A stretch of 64,000 nt of DNA, taken from Streptomyces griseus subsp. griseus (lineage in GTDB: Bacteria > Actinomycetota > Actinomycetes > Streptomycetales > Streptomycetaceae). Numbering within the stretch: the stretch's first letter is position 1; each line of letters opens with the position of its first letter. The stretch lies in assembly GCF_000720255.1 (NCBI RefSeq), contig NZ_JOJE01000016.1, positions 62,001 through 126,000 on the forward strand, written 5' to 3'. Shown one piece after another: positions 48,881 through 58,043 of this stretch. The notes below the pieces were generated by a model. The model saw only the letters and a program-made list of their open reading frames with translations. It made no database searches and was not told the origin of the DNA. A program made the position numbers and the translations under genes.

Positions 48881-49372
48881 TCAGCTCTCGGCCGACTGTT
48901 CCGTCCAGCTCCACGCGTACTGGAGCCAGTCCGCCACGGTCACGGCACCCAGACCCACGCAGAGCAGACGGGTGGCCCGGGGGGCGGAGGCGTAGCCGCA
49001 GACCAGCGCGCCGGCCACCCATGCGGAGGTGCAGAATGGGCAGGACACCAGGTCGCCGACGGCGCGCCGGGCCTCGCCGCCCCGCGACTCGTCCATCACC
49101 TCGTTGGCCGGGCCCTCCGAGTCCCGCTCGGTGAAGGGCGCCCGCAGGAAGCTGGTGATCTTGTCCTTGGACAGCAGCCTGGACGCCTTGAACGTGGCCG
49201 TTCCCAGCAGCGCCAGGTCCCACGGCGGAACCCGCTCGGGCAGCCGTACCCCGCGGCGACGAGCCACCAGGGCGTACCCGGCGACCCCGGCCGTGAAGGT
49301 GGCGGCCAGTCCCGCGTAGCCCTTCAGGGGCACCTCGTCCTCGTCGTCGTAGCGTGCGGTGTCCGCCGTCAT
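48881..49372 (-). CDS. DUF1360 membrane protein
   Basis: A 163-residue protein. LKGYAGLAATFTAGVAGYALV is a first membrane segment; KASRLLSKDKITSFLRAPFTE is the DUF1360 signature, and VGDLVSCPFCTSAWVAGALVCGY the second, with two conserved cysteines. The C-terminal VGLGAVTVADWLQYAWS is a further hydrophobic helix. The ATG follows GGAGG. It is divergent from the SWIM gene. Confidence 0.82.
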   Translation of the reverse strand: MTADTARYDDEDEVPLKGYAGLAATFTAGVAGYALVARRRGVRLPERVPPWDLALLGTATFKASRLLSKDKITSFLRAPFTERDSEGPANEVMDESRGGEARRAVGDLVSCPFCTSAWVAGALVCGYASAPRATRLLCVGLGAVTVADWLQYAWSWTEQSAES

Positions 49373-49574
49373 GGAACCTCCCTCGAAACCCACGCGCCCA
49401 CCGGGCGCCGCGCCCCGAGTTCCCCACCGCACCCGGAGGAAACCACAGGTCAGAGGCATTGTCAGTGGTCGCCGGTAAGTTCGTTCGTGTTCCGCCGGTG
49501 TGACGGAACGCCCCCTTGCTGATGCCCTCCAGGGCTTCTTCAGCGACCCCTGCTGGCGCAAAGGAGATGGTGCG

Positions 49575-51539
49575 TTGTCGGACTGGGAGAAGTCGAGCAC
49601 GGCCCGGGTGGTCCCACCCGCTCGGCCGCGCAAACTCGCCAAGGTCCCATTCGTCGAACTGGCCGACGGACGCCTCCAGGGCGTGGTGTCCAGCGGCTCC
49701 GACATCGAGCGCGTCTACGTCTCGTCGGTGGCGGCGGGAACGTTCGCGTACGCCTGCAGCACCAACAACAACCGCCCCTGCGGCGGTGCCCGGGGCGGGT
49801 TCTGCAACCACATCCGCGCCCTGGTCACCGAGGCGGTGCTCCAGTACGGCGGTGAGCGCGTCGCCCGCTCGTTGCGGGTGGACGTGACGGACGCGGAGCC
49901 GAGTGCGCCGGACCTCCTCCAGAGGATCAGCGCGGTCCGCCCGTCGCCGGCCGGCTCCAAGGACGCCGCACCCGTCTTCAGCCGGTTCCTGCGCCACCTC
50001 GCCTACCTCGAACTCACCCCGGACACCGCACCGCTGCCGGAGATGCAGTTCTTCCCGCCGACCAGGGCGGTGTCGATCCCGGTGCCGGTGCCGGTGCCGG
50101 TGCCGGAGCGCGGATCGGGCGCGGGGGAGGGCGTGGGAGAAGCCGGCGACGGTGTCGACGCGTCCGCCGAAGCCCTCGAAGGGCTCGACGAAGCGTTCGC
50201 GGCCGTCGACGCCTTCGACCGCACCCTCGTCGCCGGGCTGCTGCGCCCCCAGCCCGCGCAGGCCGCCGGTCTGACCCGGCTCGCGCACGCCGTCGTGGGC
50301 ACGCCGCTGTCCTCCCGGGTCGCCGAGGCGGCCGAGAAAGCGGCCGCCGGAGCCGCCGGCGAGGACCACTTCGTCGCCCTCGCCGCCGCGCGTGGCGCGC
50401 TGCTCGGCTCCGTCCACGACGCCCTCATGCTGCGGCTCGACGAGATCACGGGCCGCCCCCGGGGCGAGGAGGAGGCTCCGCCGCCCGCCGAGCCGCAGTC
50501 GGCCAACCTCCTGGCCGCCGCCCGCTCCTGGCTGTCCGACCTGGCCCGCGCCGGGTGGCAGGGCATGGACCACGACACGGTCTCCGGGGCCGCCCAGATC
50601 GTCTCCGCGATGCTCCCGGACCCGGCCCCGCGCCGCCTCGCCACTCTCCTCGACGGCTTCGCCGCCGAGCTCGCCGCCTCCTGCCCCGGCGCCACCCTGG
50701 AGCGGGTCCCGGCCCGCCGCTGGGCCGACCTGTGGTCCCGCGCGATGCTGCTGACCCTGCCCGGCGCCGCCGCCCCGGCCGCGACCGGCACCGTCACCGG
50801 CCGCCTGCTGCCCCTCGGTGTCGACCTGCACGAACACGCCACCGCCGCACAGGCCCAGGTCCACGCCGTGTTCGAGCCCGCCGACGGCACCCCGCCGCGC
50901 CTGGTGCGGGCCGGCGTCGCGGTGCCGAAGCCGGACACGGTCGTCGGCGCCGGCGTCTGGCAGCTGCTCCGGCCCCATCTGTCGCTCCTCGCGGCAGCGG
51001 GGGAGGGCCTGTCGATGGACATCACCGACATGCCGATCACGGCCGAGGGCGACCTGGTCTGGAGCGACGAGTACGCCCGACCGGGCGCGCCCGCCGACGC
51101 GTTCGCCACCGCCCGCGTCGCCCTGGCGGCAGCGACCGCTTCCCCGACGGCACCCCTGGACCGGCACCCGGCCCGCATCGCCGTCCCCGTGCTCCTGGAG
51201 GGCCACACCATCCAACAGGAAGAAGACCTGCTGACGTTCGGCCTCCCGGGGCTGCCGCCGCTCGCCGTCGACACCGACCGCGTCCCGGCCGCGGGACCGC
51301 TGACCCCGGAAGCCGTCGCCGCCTCGACCGCCTGCATCGGCCTGCTCCGCTGGGACGACGGGGCGTTCACCGTCCAGCCGCTCGCCGTGGAGACGACGGT
51401 GCGGAAGAAGACCGTCGCTCTGCACGCCGGGGCATGGGCCGGGGGCATCACCGACAAGGCCGGCGTCAAGGCCGAGAAGGCCGCCACCGACGCCGTCGCG
51501 GTGCTGCGGGAGCGCGCGGGAAGGCTGCTGCGGAAGTGA
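49575..51539 (+). CDS. SWIM-like zinc-finger protein of the MoxR-VWA operon
   Basis: A 654-residue protein. Near the N-terminus a modified SWIM finger is formed by C61, C69, C77 and H79 (YACSTNNN, RPCGGARGGFCNHIRAL). Such fingers bind DNA or protein. A run of PVPVPVPVP precedes a linker at about 165-190, and a long helical and mixed C-terminal region makes up the rest. The start is TTG 49575, eight bases after AAAGGAG; a GTG at 49500 is in frame but unsupported. The stop overlaps the VWA gene (GTGA). It probably senses or binds the target on which the complex acts. Confidence 0.8.
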   Translation: MSDWEKSSTARVVPPARPRKLAKVPFVELADGRLQGVVSSGSDIERVYVSSVAAGTFAYACSTNNNRPCGGARGGFCNHIRALVTEAVLQYGGERVARSLRVDVTDAEPSAPDLLQRISAVRPSPAGSKDAAPVFSRFLRHLAYLELTPDTAPLPEMQFFPPTRAVSIPVPVPVPVPERGSGAGEGVGEAGDGVDASAEALEGLDEAFAAVDAFDRTLVAGLLRPQPAQAAGLTRLAHAVVGTPLSSRVAEAAEKAAAGAAGEDHFVALAAARGALLGSVHDALMLRLDEITGRPRGEEEAPPPAEPQSANLLAAARSWLSDLARAGWQGMDHDTVSGAAQIVSAMLPDPAPRRLATLLDGFAAELAASCPGATLERVPARRWADLWSRAMLLTLPGAAAPAATGTVTGRLLPLGVDLHEHATAAQAQVHAVFEPADGTPPRLVRAGVAVPKPDTVVGAGVWQLLRPHLSLLAAAGEGLSMDITDMPITAEGDLVWSDEYARPGAPADAFATARVALAAATASPTAPLDRHPARIAVPVLLEGHTIQQEEDLLTFGLPGLPPLAVDTDRVPAAGPLTPEAVAASTACIGLLRWDDGAFTVQPLAVETTVRKKTVALHAGAWAGGITDKAGVKAEKAATDAVAVLRERAGRLLRK

Positions 51540-52972
51540 CACAGACGCCCGAGACGAACAGCGGGACGAACACCGGGACGAACGCCGAGGCCAACCGCCG
51601 CCAGGTCCTCTACTGGCGTCTGCTCTCCCGGCTCTTCGACTCCGACGAACAGGCCACCCTGGAAGCGGCGAGCCTCGCCGTCGTCGAGGACATCGACCTG
51701 CCGCCCGCGCTTCTCGACCCCCAGGCCTCCGTCGACTCCATCGTGCAGCGCCACCCCGAACTGGCGGCGGAGTTCGAAGGACTCATGGTCCCCGACCCCG
51801 ACCAGGAGACCGACGACGGTGTACGCGACCACGCCGTCGAGGTGCGGCGCGCCGCTCTCGTGTCGAAGGTGCTGCTCAACGTCTTCGCCACCGGCACCGG
51901 CACGGTCACCGCCGGGCAGCTCTCCCGATGGCAGTCCGACGCGGGCTGGCTGGAGCGCGCCCTCGGCTGCCGCCCGGGTGAACTCCGCGGCGGCCGCTCC
52001 GCAGGCAACAGCCCCGGCCGCGGCCCCGACACCACCACCGGCGGCCGCGGGACGACGCCCGACCTGAGCACACTGATCCCGGCGATCGGACCCGAGCTCG
52101 GGACCATCGAGGCCGACCTCGTCAAGCGCATGCACCTGCGCGAGGTGCTCGCCGACCCCAAGCTCGCCGCCAAGCTCACCCCCAGCATGTCGCTCATCGA
52201 GCAACTGCTGCGGGACAAGAACAACCTCTCCGGTGTGGCCCTCACCAACGCCAAGGCCCTGATCCGCCGCTTCGTCGACGAGGTCGCCGAAGTACTGCGC
52301 ACCCAGGTGGAGAAGGCCACGGTCGGCGCCGTCGACCGGTCGGTCCCGCCCAAGCGGGTCTTCCGCAATCTGGACCTCGACCGCACCATCTGGAAGAACC
52401 TCACCAACTGGAGCCCCGAGGAGGAACGGCTCTACGTCGACCGCCTCTACTACCGCCACACCGCCCGCAGGACCACACCGCAGCGGCTCATAGTCGTCGT
52501 CGACCAGTCGGGCTCCATGGTCGACTCGATGGTCAACTGCACCATCCTCGCCTCGATCTTCGCCGGGCTGCCGAAGGTGGACGTCCACCTGATCGCGTAC
52601 GACACCCGTGCCATCGACCTCACCCCCTGGGTGAACGACCCCTTCGAGGTCCTGCTGCGCACCAACCTCGGCGGCGGCAACGACGGCCCCGTCGCCATGG
52701 CCATGGCCCGCCCGAAGATCACCGAGCCCAAGAACACGGTGATGGTGTGGATCTCGGACTTCTACGAGTTCGACCGTTCCCAGCCCCTGTTCGAGGGCAT
52801 CGAGGAGGTCCACCGATCCGGCGTGAAGTTCATTCCCGTCGGCTCCGTGACCAGCTCCGGGCGGCAGGAGGTCAACCCCTGGTTCCGGGAGCGCTTCAAG
52901 ACGCTCGGCACCCCGGTGATCTCGGGCCACGTCCGCAGACTCGTCCAGGAACTCAAGACCTCGCTCGCCTGA
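51536..52972 (+). CDS. VWA (CoxE-like) MIDAS protein
   Basis: A 478-residue protein. The C-terminal VWA domain begins near residue 315 (RLIVVVDQSGSMVDS) and has the MIDAS D-x-S-x-S at 323-327, a Thr in RTNLGGGNDG and VWISDFYEF. The N-terminal 300 residues are helical (EEVAEVLRTQVEKATVGAVD). The VWA half of MoxR-VWA pairs binds Mg and links the AAA ring to targets. GTG start overlaps the SWIM gene. The gap to the MoxR gene is 60 bases with a direct repeat. Confidence 0.88.
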   Translation: MTQTPETNSGTNTGTNAEANRRQVLYWRLLSRLFDSDEQATLEAASLAVVEDIDLPPALLDPQASVDSIVQRHPELAAEFEGLMVPDPDQETDDGVRDHAVEVRRAALVSKVLLNVFATGTGTVTAGQLSRWQSDAGWLERALGCRPGELRGGRSAGNSPGRGPDTTTGGRGTTPDLSTLIPAIGPELGTIEADLVKRMHLREVLADPKLAAKLTPSMSLIEQLLRDKNNLSGVALTNAKALIRRFVDEVAEVLRTQVEKATVGAVDRSVPPKRVFRNLDLDRTIWKNLTNWSPEEERLYVDRLYYRHTARRTTPQRLIVVVDQSGSMVDSMVNCTILASIFAGLPKVDVHLIAYDTRAIDLTPWVNDPFEVLLRTNLGGGNDGPVAMAMARPKITEPKNTVMVWISDFYEFDRSQPLFEGIEEVHRSGVKFIPVGSVTSSGRQEVNPWFRERFKTLGTPVISGHVRRLVQELKTSLA

Positions 52973-52987
52973 TCAGTCATTCGTCCC

Positions 52988-53019
52988 CCGTAGCCACACG
53001 CTTCCGTAGCCACACGCTC
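52988..53019. repeat. Two 16-bp tandem repeats between VWA and MoxR genes
   Basis: CCGTAGCCACACGCT(T/C) occurs twice head to tail in the 60-base gap. The copies differ only at the last base. No terminator or promoter is obvious there. Confidence 0.8.
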
Positions 53020-53032
53020 GAAAGGCCCTCAC

Positions 53033-54157
53033 ATGTCCGACCTGTTGCGCGCCCCCGCCGAGATCAAGTACGCCGAGGAACTGGACTGGCTGGAGTCGAT
53101 CGACGACAACCCCAAGCCGTTCTCCTGGCGTCTGTCGCCGAAGATGGTCCGTCTGTTCATCCTTGGCTCGGAACGCGCCGACGGCCTCGACCGGGAGGTC
53201 TCCCAGAAGTGGTTCGGCGACCGCGGTTTCGTGGAACGCTCCATCGTCACGCTCGCCTCCGACCGCGGCCTGCTGCTGATCGGTGACCCCGGCACCGGCA
53301 AGTCCTGGCTGGCCGAGCTGCTGTCCGCCGCGATCTGCCGCAACTCCACCCTCGTCGTGCAGGGCACGGCCGGGACCACCGAGGACCACATCAAGTACTC
53401 CTGGAACGTGTCCATGGTCATCGCCAAGGGCCAGTCACGCGAGTCGATGATCCCCTCGCCGATCATGACCGCCATGGAGGCCGGCGCCATCGGCCGCTTC
53501 GAGGAGCTCACCCGCTCCACCAGCGACGTCCAGGACGCGCTGATCTCGATCCTGTCCGAGAAGTACATCTCCGTGCCCGAACTCGGCAGCGACAGCGACA
53601 GCGACAACATCGTGTTCGCCAAGCCCGGTTTCTCCGTCATCGCCACCGCCAACAGCCGCGACCGGGGCGTCAACGACCTCTCCTCGGCCCTCAAGCGCCG
53701 CTTCAACTTCGTCCGCATCCCCGTGGTGACCAACAAGAAGAGCGAGGCGGAGATCGTCCGCTTCCGCACCGAGGAACTGCTGCGCCGCCACCAGATCGAG
53801 CTGGACGTGCCCCCGACCCTCCTCGATGTGCTGCTGCAGAGCTTCGCCGACCTGCGCGCCTCGGCGGCCGCCGCCGGCAGCGACGACGAGAAGCTGGAGT
53901 CCGCGCTGTCCACCGCCGAGCAGATCGGCGTCCTGGAGGACGCCGTCCTGCACAGCAACTTCTTCGGCGAGCGCACGCTGACCGCCCACACCCTCGCCTC
54001 CTCCCTCGTCGGCTCGCTGGCCCGGCGCGAACCGGAGGACCTGGCCATCCTCAACAAGTACCTGCACGGTGTCGTCGAGCCTCGCAGCAAGGAACAGGGC
54101 GGCTCCTGGCCGGAGTTCCTGGAGGGCGGCCGCGACGCGATCTCGACCCTGTCATGA
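53033..54157 (+). CDS. MoxR-type AAA+ ATPase
   Basis: A 374-residue AAA+ protein. Walker A is GDPGTGKS at 84-91. The Walker B region reads GAIGRFEELTR (151-161), where the canonical Asp-Glu is replaced by Glu-Glu. VIATANSRDRG holds sensor 1 (Asn207), SALKRRF the arginine finger region, and the C-terminal lid is helical. MoxR ATPases act as chaperones or remodellers with a VWA partner, here encoded just upstream. ATGA couples it to the DUF5682-like gene. Confidence 0.9.
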   Translation: MSDLLRAPAEIKYAEELDWLESIDDNPKPFSWRLSPKMVRLFILGSERADGLDREVSQKWFGDRGFVERSIVTLASDRGLLLIGDPGTGKSWLAELLSAAICRNSTLVVQGTAGTTEDHIKYSWNVSMVIAKGQSRESMIPSPIMTAMEAGAIGRFEELTRSTSDVQDALISILSEKYISVPELGSDSDSDNIVFAKPGFSVIATANSRDRGVNDLSSALKRRFNFVRIPVVTNKKSEAEIVRFRTEELLRRHQIELDVPPTLLDVLLQSFADLRASAAAAGSDDEKLESALSTAEQIGVLEDAVLHSNFFGERTLTAHTLASSLVGSLARREPEDLAILNKYLHGVVEPRSKEQGGSWPEFLEGGRDAISTLS

Positions 54158-56979
54158 GCGAGGGCACCTTCGGCGCTCTGCGCGCCCAACTCCAGGAAGC
54201 CGCCACCGCGTTCGCCGACGGCCCCGACGCCCTGGAGGGCATCCTCCTGGGCATCGTCGACGACGTCGACCGGGCGGTGCGCGAGCCGCTCGAGATCTTC
54301 CCCGTCTGCCACCACTCACCCGCCTCGGCGCTCGCCATGGCTCGCCGGCTGCGGGAGAAGCAGCCGAAGGTCGTGTACCTGGAGCTGTGCGAGGACATGG
54401 CGCCGCTCCTGACCGAACTGCGCAACTGCCGGCTCCCGGTGGCGGTCCAGGCGTACGCGACCGAGGTCGACGGCTTCCCCGCGGAATGGGCGCCCCTGTC
54501 GGTGGTGGCGCCGATCACCGAGGCGTCCGCCGAGTACCAGGCGATCGCCTACGCCCTCGACACCCCGGGCGTCGAACTGGTCCTCGTCGACCGCTCCTCC
54601 GACCACGTCTTCCAGTGGGACGCCCGCAGTGGCCCGGCGCCCACCGGACCGGCCGACCCGGACGCGCCGCCCGCCGAACCGTCGGCCACCGAACCGCCGC
54701 CCACCGAGTCGCCGGCCACCGAGGAGGCGGGCCTGCACGGCGACGCGGTCGGCGTGGAGATCGGCGACCTGCGGCCGCGCTTCGCCGAGCTGGAGGAGCA
54801 CCTGCTGCGCCACGGCCGGGTGCGGCACTGGTCGGAGTGGTGGCACCAGTACGTCGAGCTGCCGCTCGGCGACAGCGACCACGACACATACCGCCAGGTG
54901 ATGCTCCTGATCGGCAGCCTGTTCCGGCGCCTCGCCCCGGGCGACCCGCACCGGGTGTGCGTCGACGAGGACCGCGAGCGGTACATGTGGACCCGGATGC
55001 GCCGGCACCTCGCCGAGACCGGCACCGACCCCGAGGACTGCCTGTACGTCTGCGGTGCCTTCCACGCGGCCAGCAGGGTCGCCGAGTTCGGCGTGCACGG
55101 CAGCGACACCTTCGAGATCAGCCCGCCCAGCGCGACAAGGTGGCAGCACGGCCTGATCCCGTCCAGCCACGCGGCGATCGAGGCGCAGTTCGGCCTCGCC
55201 GCCGGGTCGGTGTCGATCGCCGCCTCCGTATGGGCGAAGAACGTCAAACGCACCCGCGTGAAACCGTTCCGCCTGGAGGGGCAGGCCGGCACGAAGAAGC
55301 CGGTGAGGACCGGCACGGCACCCGCTCCCGAGCCGGCCGCACCCGCCACCGACAAGCTGTCCGGCTTCCTCCGGCGGCCGCCCGTGCTCGACCGTCTCGA
55401 CGAGGCCGAACTGCTCGGCTGGTCGGTGGACATCGTGCGCGCCGCACGCCGCAACGGCTACCTCGCCTCCACCGCCGACGCCATCGCCGTCTTCGAGACC
55501 TCGATCCTGCTCGCCGGGATGCGCGACCGCGCCAGGCCCACGCCGTACGACTTCCAGGACGCGGCCGTCACCTGCATCGAGAAGGACTCCGTGCCGGGCC
55601 GGCGTGATGTACGGCGCCTGGTCGAGATCATGATGGGCGGCGACCGGGTCGGCCAGGTCGGCTACGACGCCCTGCCGCCCCTCGCCCGCGACGTGCACGA
55701 CCGGCTGGAGCCCCTGGGCCTGAAGCTGCAACAGCGCGGTGTGCAAAGGGCGTTGCTGGACATCGCGGGCCGCCCGGAGCTGGAGCGCTGCTCCGACGTG
55801 CTGTGGATGCTGAAGTACCTGATGCCGCACGGCGCCGCCCGGCCGATCATGGGGGAGCGGCGGCTGGGCGAACGGCCGATCCAGGAGTCGTGGGACCTGG
55901 CGCTGGGCACCCACCAGCGCGCGCTGATCGAGCTCGGCTACGAGGGCGTCGGCATCGAGCAGGTGCTGGAACAGCGCCTGCGCCGCACCGCCTACGGCCC
56001 GCAGGCCACCACCGCGACCGTCCTCGAAGCCGTCGAGGACGCCACCCTCTACCTGCGCAGCCGCCGCCTCGCCGACGAACTCGGCACGCGAGCCCTGGAG
56101 GTCCTCGCCACCGAACGCAGCGTCGACGGCGCACCGGAGGTCCTGCGCCGGGCCCGCCGCCTGCTGGCCCACTACCGGACCAGCGAGCCGGCCCTGCCCG
56201 GGTGGATCGAGTCCTTCGTCAAGACGGGCTACGCCCACTACTGCACCCTGCTGCCGACGGCGTTCACCGACGACGAGGCGACGGTCCGCCAGGTCGCCGC
56301 GATGCTCGGGTTCCTGTTCAGCATGGAGAGCCTCGCGTTGTCCCTGGGCTGCGACCGCACCCAACTGGAGCTGGCGGTCGCCCAGTCGCATCCCGAGGAC
56401 CCCTCGAAGGTGGCCCTGCTCTGGGCCGCGCAGGCGCATCTCGGCCGGCTCTCCCGCGCGGAACTGCGCACCCGGTGCGACGACCTGCTCGGCAACCCCC
56501 TGGTGGTCCCCGCCTACCCGCGCTACCTCAGCGGCTTCCTGCACGCGTTGGAGCCCGTACCGGCGCTGGCCGACTTCGTCGTGGAGGCCGTGTCGAACGC
56601 CTTCGCCAGGCTGCCGGACCCGGTGCTCCTGCCATGGCTGCCGATCCTCATCACCAGCCTGCGCTCCGGCGGCGCCGAACTCGCGCCCGTGCTGATCCGC
56701 GAGGCCGGGCGGATCTTCCCCGGCCGGCTCGCGGCGCTGGACGCGTGGGTACCGCCGTGGCAGGCCGATCCTGAGCCCACGCCCGCGGCCCACCGCGAGG
56801 ACGGCGTCCCCCGTGTGGCCCTGCTCGCCGCCCATCCCGCCACCTGCGACGCGCTGGCCGGCCTGCTGGGCTGCGACGACCCCTGGGAGACGGCGGACCC
56901 GGCACCTCGGGGCGTGGCCCTGCTCGGCCGCCATCCCGCCACGGCGACGGCACTGGAGGCGCTGCTGTCCAGCAGGTGA
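54154..56979 (+). CDS. DUF5682-like protein, putative hydrolase
   Basis: A 941-residue protein. The N-terminal region has CHHSPAS (52-58) and VVYLELCED, and a second motif CGAFHAAS with His304 (C300-H304). Spaced G-x-x-H-like motifs in this order recall the TIKI/TraB/EreA-type fold. A Pro/Ala/Glu-rich insert lies at about 165-195. The rest is a long helical region with repeats (ARRLLAHYRTSEPALPGWIESF, PEDPSKVALLWAAQAHLGRL) and a C-terminal pair of similar segments (VALLAAHPATCDALAGLLGCDD, VALLGRHPATATALEALLSS). It is the last gene of the operon. Confidence 0.78.
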   Translation: MSEGTFGALRAQLQEAATAFADGPDALEGILLGIVDDVDRAVREPLEIFPVCHHSPASALAMARRLREKQPKVVYLELCEDMAPLLTELRNCRLPVAVQAYATEVDGFPAEWAPLSVVAPITEASAEYQAIAYALDTPGVELVLVDRSSDHVFQWDARSGPAPTGPADPDAPPAEPSATEPPPTESPATEEAGLHGDAVGVEIGDLRPRFAELEEHLLRHGRVRHWSEWWHQYVELPLGDSDHDTYRQVMLLIGSLFRRLAPGDPHRVCVDEDRERYMWTRMRRHLAETGTDPEDCLYVCGAFHAASRVAEFGVHGSDTFEISPPSATRWQHGLIPSSHAAIEAQFGLAAGSVSIAASVWAKNVKRTRVKPFRLEGQAGTKKPVRTGTAPAPEPAAPATDKLSGFLRRPPVLDRLDEAELLGWSVDIVRAARRNGYLASTADAIAVFETSILLAGMRDRARPTPYDFQDAAVTCIEKDSVPGRRDVRRLVEIMMGGDRVGQVGYDALPPLARDVHDRLEPLGLKLQQRGVQRALLDIAGRPELERCSDVLWMLKYLMPHGAARPIMGERRLGERPIQESWDLALGTHQRALIELGYEGVGIEQVLEQRLRRTAYGPQATTATVLEAVEDATLYLRSRRLADELGTRALEVLATERSVDGAPEVLRRARRLLAHYRTSEPALPGWIESFVKTGYAHYCTLLPTAFTDDEATVRQVAAMLGFLFSMESLALSLGCDRTQLELAVAQSHPEDPSKVALLWAAQAHLGRLSRAELRTRCDDLLGNPLVVPAYPRYLSGFLHALEPVPALADFVVEAVSNAFARLPDPVLLPWLPILITSLRSGGAELAPVLIREAGRIFPGRLAALDAWVPPWQADPEPTPAAHREDGVPRVALLAAHPATCDALAGLLGCDDPWETADPAPRGVALLGRHPATATALEALLSSR

Positions 56980-57066
56980 CCTTGCGGCGCCCGCCGAAGT
57001 GTCCGGTTCCTATGCTCGCCCCATGAACCACAGGCGGAGCATGAACACGTTGACCGCGGGCGCGAG

Positions 57067-57831
57067 GTGACCCCGCCGGAGATGCTCGCCGTCCTCGCGG
57101 CGGGCGTGGGTGCCGGAGCCGTCAACACCGTTGTCGGCTCCGGCACCCTGATCACGTTTCCCGTCCTGCTGGCCACCGGCCTGCCGCCCGTCACCGCCAC
57201 GGTCTCCAACGCGCTCGGACTGATCCCAGGCTCGATCAGCGGAGCGATCGGCTACCGCAGGGAACTCGAGGGCCAGCGCCGGCGCATCCTCACCCTGAGC
57301 GTCGGCGCCGTCCTCGGCGCGTTCACGGGAGCCGGCCTCCTGCTGGCCCTGCCGGCCTCGGCGTTCGAGACGATCGTGCCGGTCCTGGTCGCCCTGGCCC
57401 TCGTCCTGGTCGTCCTCCAACCCGTGATCAGCACCCGCCTGCGGCGCCGCCGCGCCCGCAACGGCACCTCCACCCACCCCGACGGCGGTCCCCTGCTGCT
57501 CGTCGGCCTGACGCTGGCCAGCGTCTACGGCGGCTATTTCGCCGCCGCACAGGGGATCATCTACATGTCCCTCATGGGCGTACTCCTCGAGGACACCATG
57601 CAACGCCTCAACGCCGTCAAGAACGTGCTCGCCGCCGTCGTCAACTCCGTCGCCGCGACCGTCTTCCTGTTCGTCGCCGACTTCGACTGGACGGCCGTCG
57701 CCCTCCTCATGGCCGGCTCCGCCGTGGGCGGCCAACTCGGGGCCAGGGTGGGCCGGCGTCTCAGCCCGCCGGTCCTGCGGGGCCTGATCGTGGTGGTCGG
57801 GACCGTGGGCATACTGCAGCTGCTGCGCTGA
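57067..57831 (+). CDS. TauE/SafE-family membrane transporter
   Basis: A 254-residue protein with about eight hydrophobic segments in two related halves. AAGVGAGAVNTVVGSGTLITFPVLLATGLPPVTATVSNALGLIPG is the first family signature, GGYFAAAQGIIYMSLMGVLL the second. Members move sulfite or other organosulfur anions. The GTG start overlaps a 15-residue open frame at 57023-57070 (GTGA), which may couple its translation. It stands apart from the operon upstream by 87 bases. Confidence 0.85.
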   Translation: MTPPEMLAVLAAGVGAGAVNTVVGSGTLITFPVLLATGLPPVTATVSNALGLIPGSISGAIGYRRELEGQRRRILTLSVGAVLGAFTGAGLLLALPASAFETIVPVLVALALVLVVLQPVISTRLRRRRARNGTSTHPDGGPLLLVGLTLASVYGGYFAAAQGIIYMSLMGVLLEDTMQRLNAVKNVLAAVVNSVAATVFLFVADFDWTAVALLMAGSAVGGQLGARVGRRLSPPVLRGLIVVVGTVGILQLLR

Positions 57832-58043
57832 GGCGCAGCCCCATCAGGACCGCACAAAGTCCGACAGCGTCATTGATTCGTTTGTGATCGAGTCCTAGGG
57901 TGAGGCTGGCTCGGTGACACCTCCGTCACCAGTCGTCGTCCACTGACTCGCCATCAACTCATCTACTGACCAGCGCATTTGAGTTCACGTCAGGCAGGTT
58001 CCAGGAAAGTTCGTTTCTGTTCGCTCCGAGGAAGGTCACGGAC

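Noticed and set aside
52988..53019. Direct repeats as a recombination (att) site
   Set aside because: Only two 16-bp adjacent copies with no integrase or tRNA nearby.
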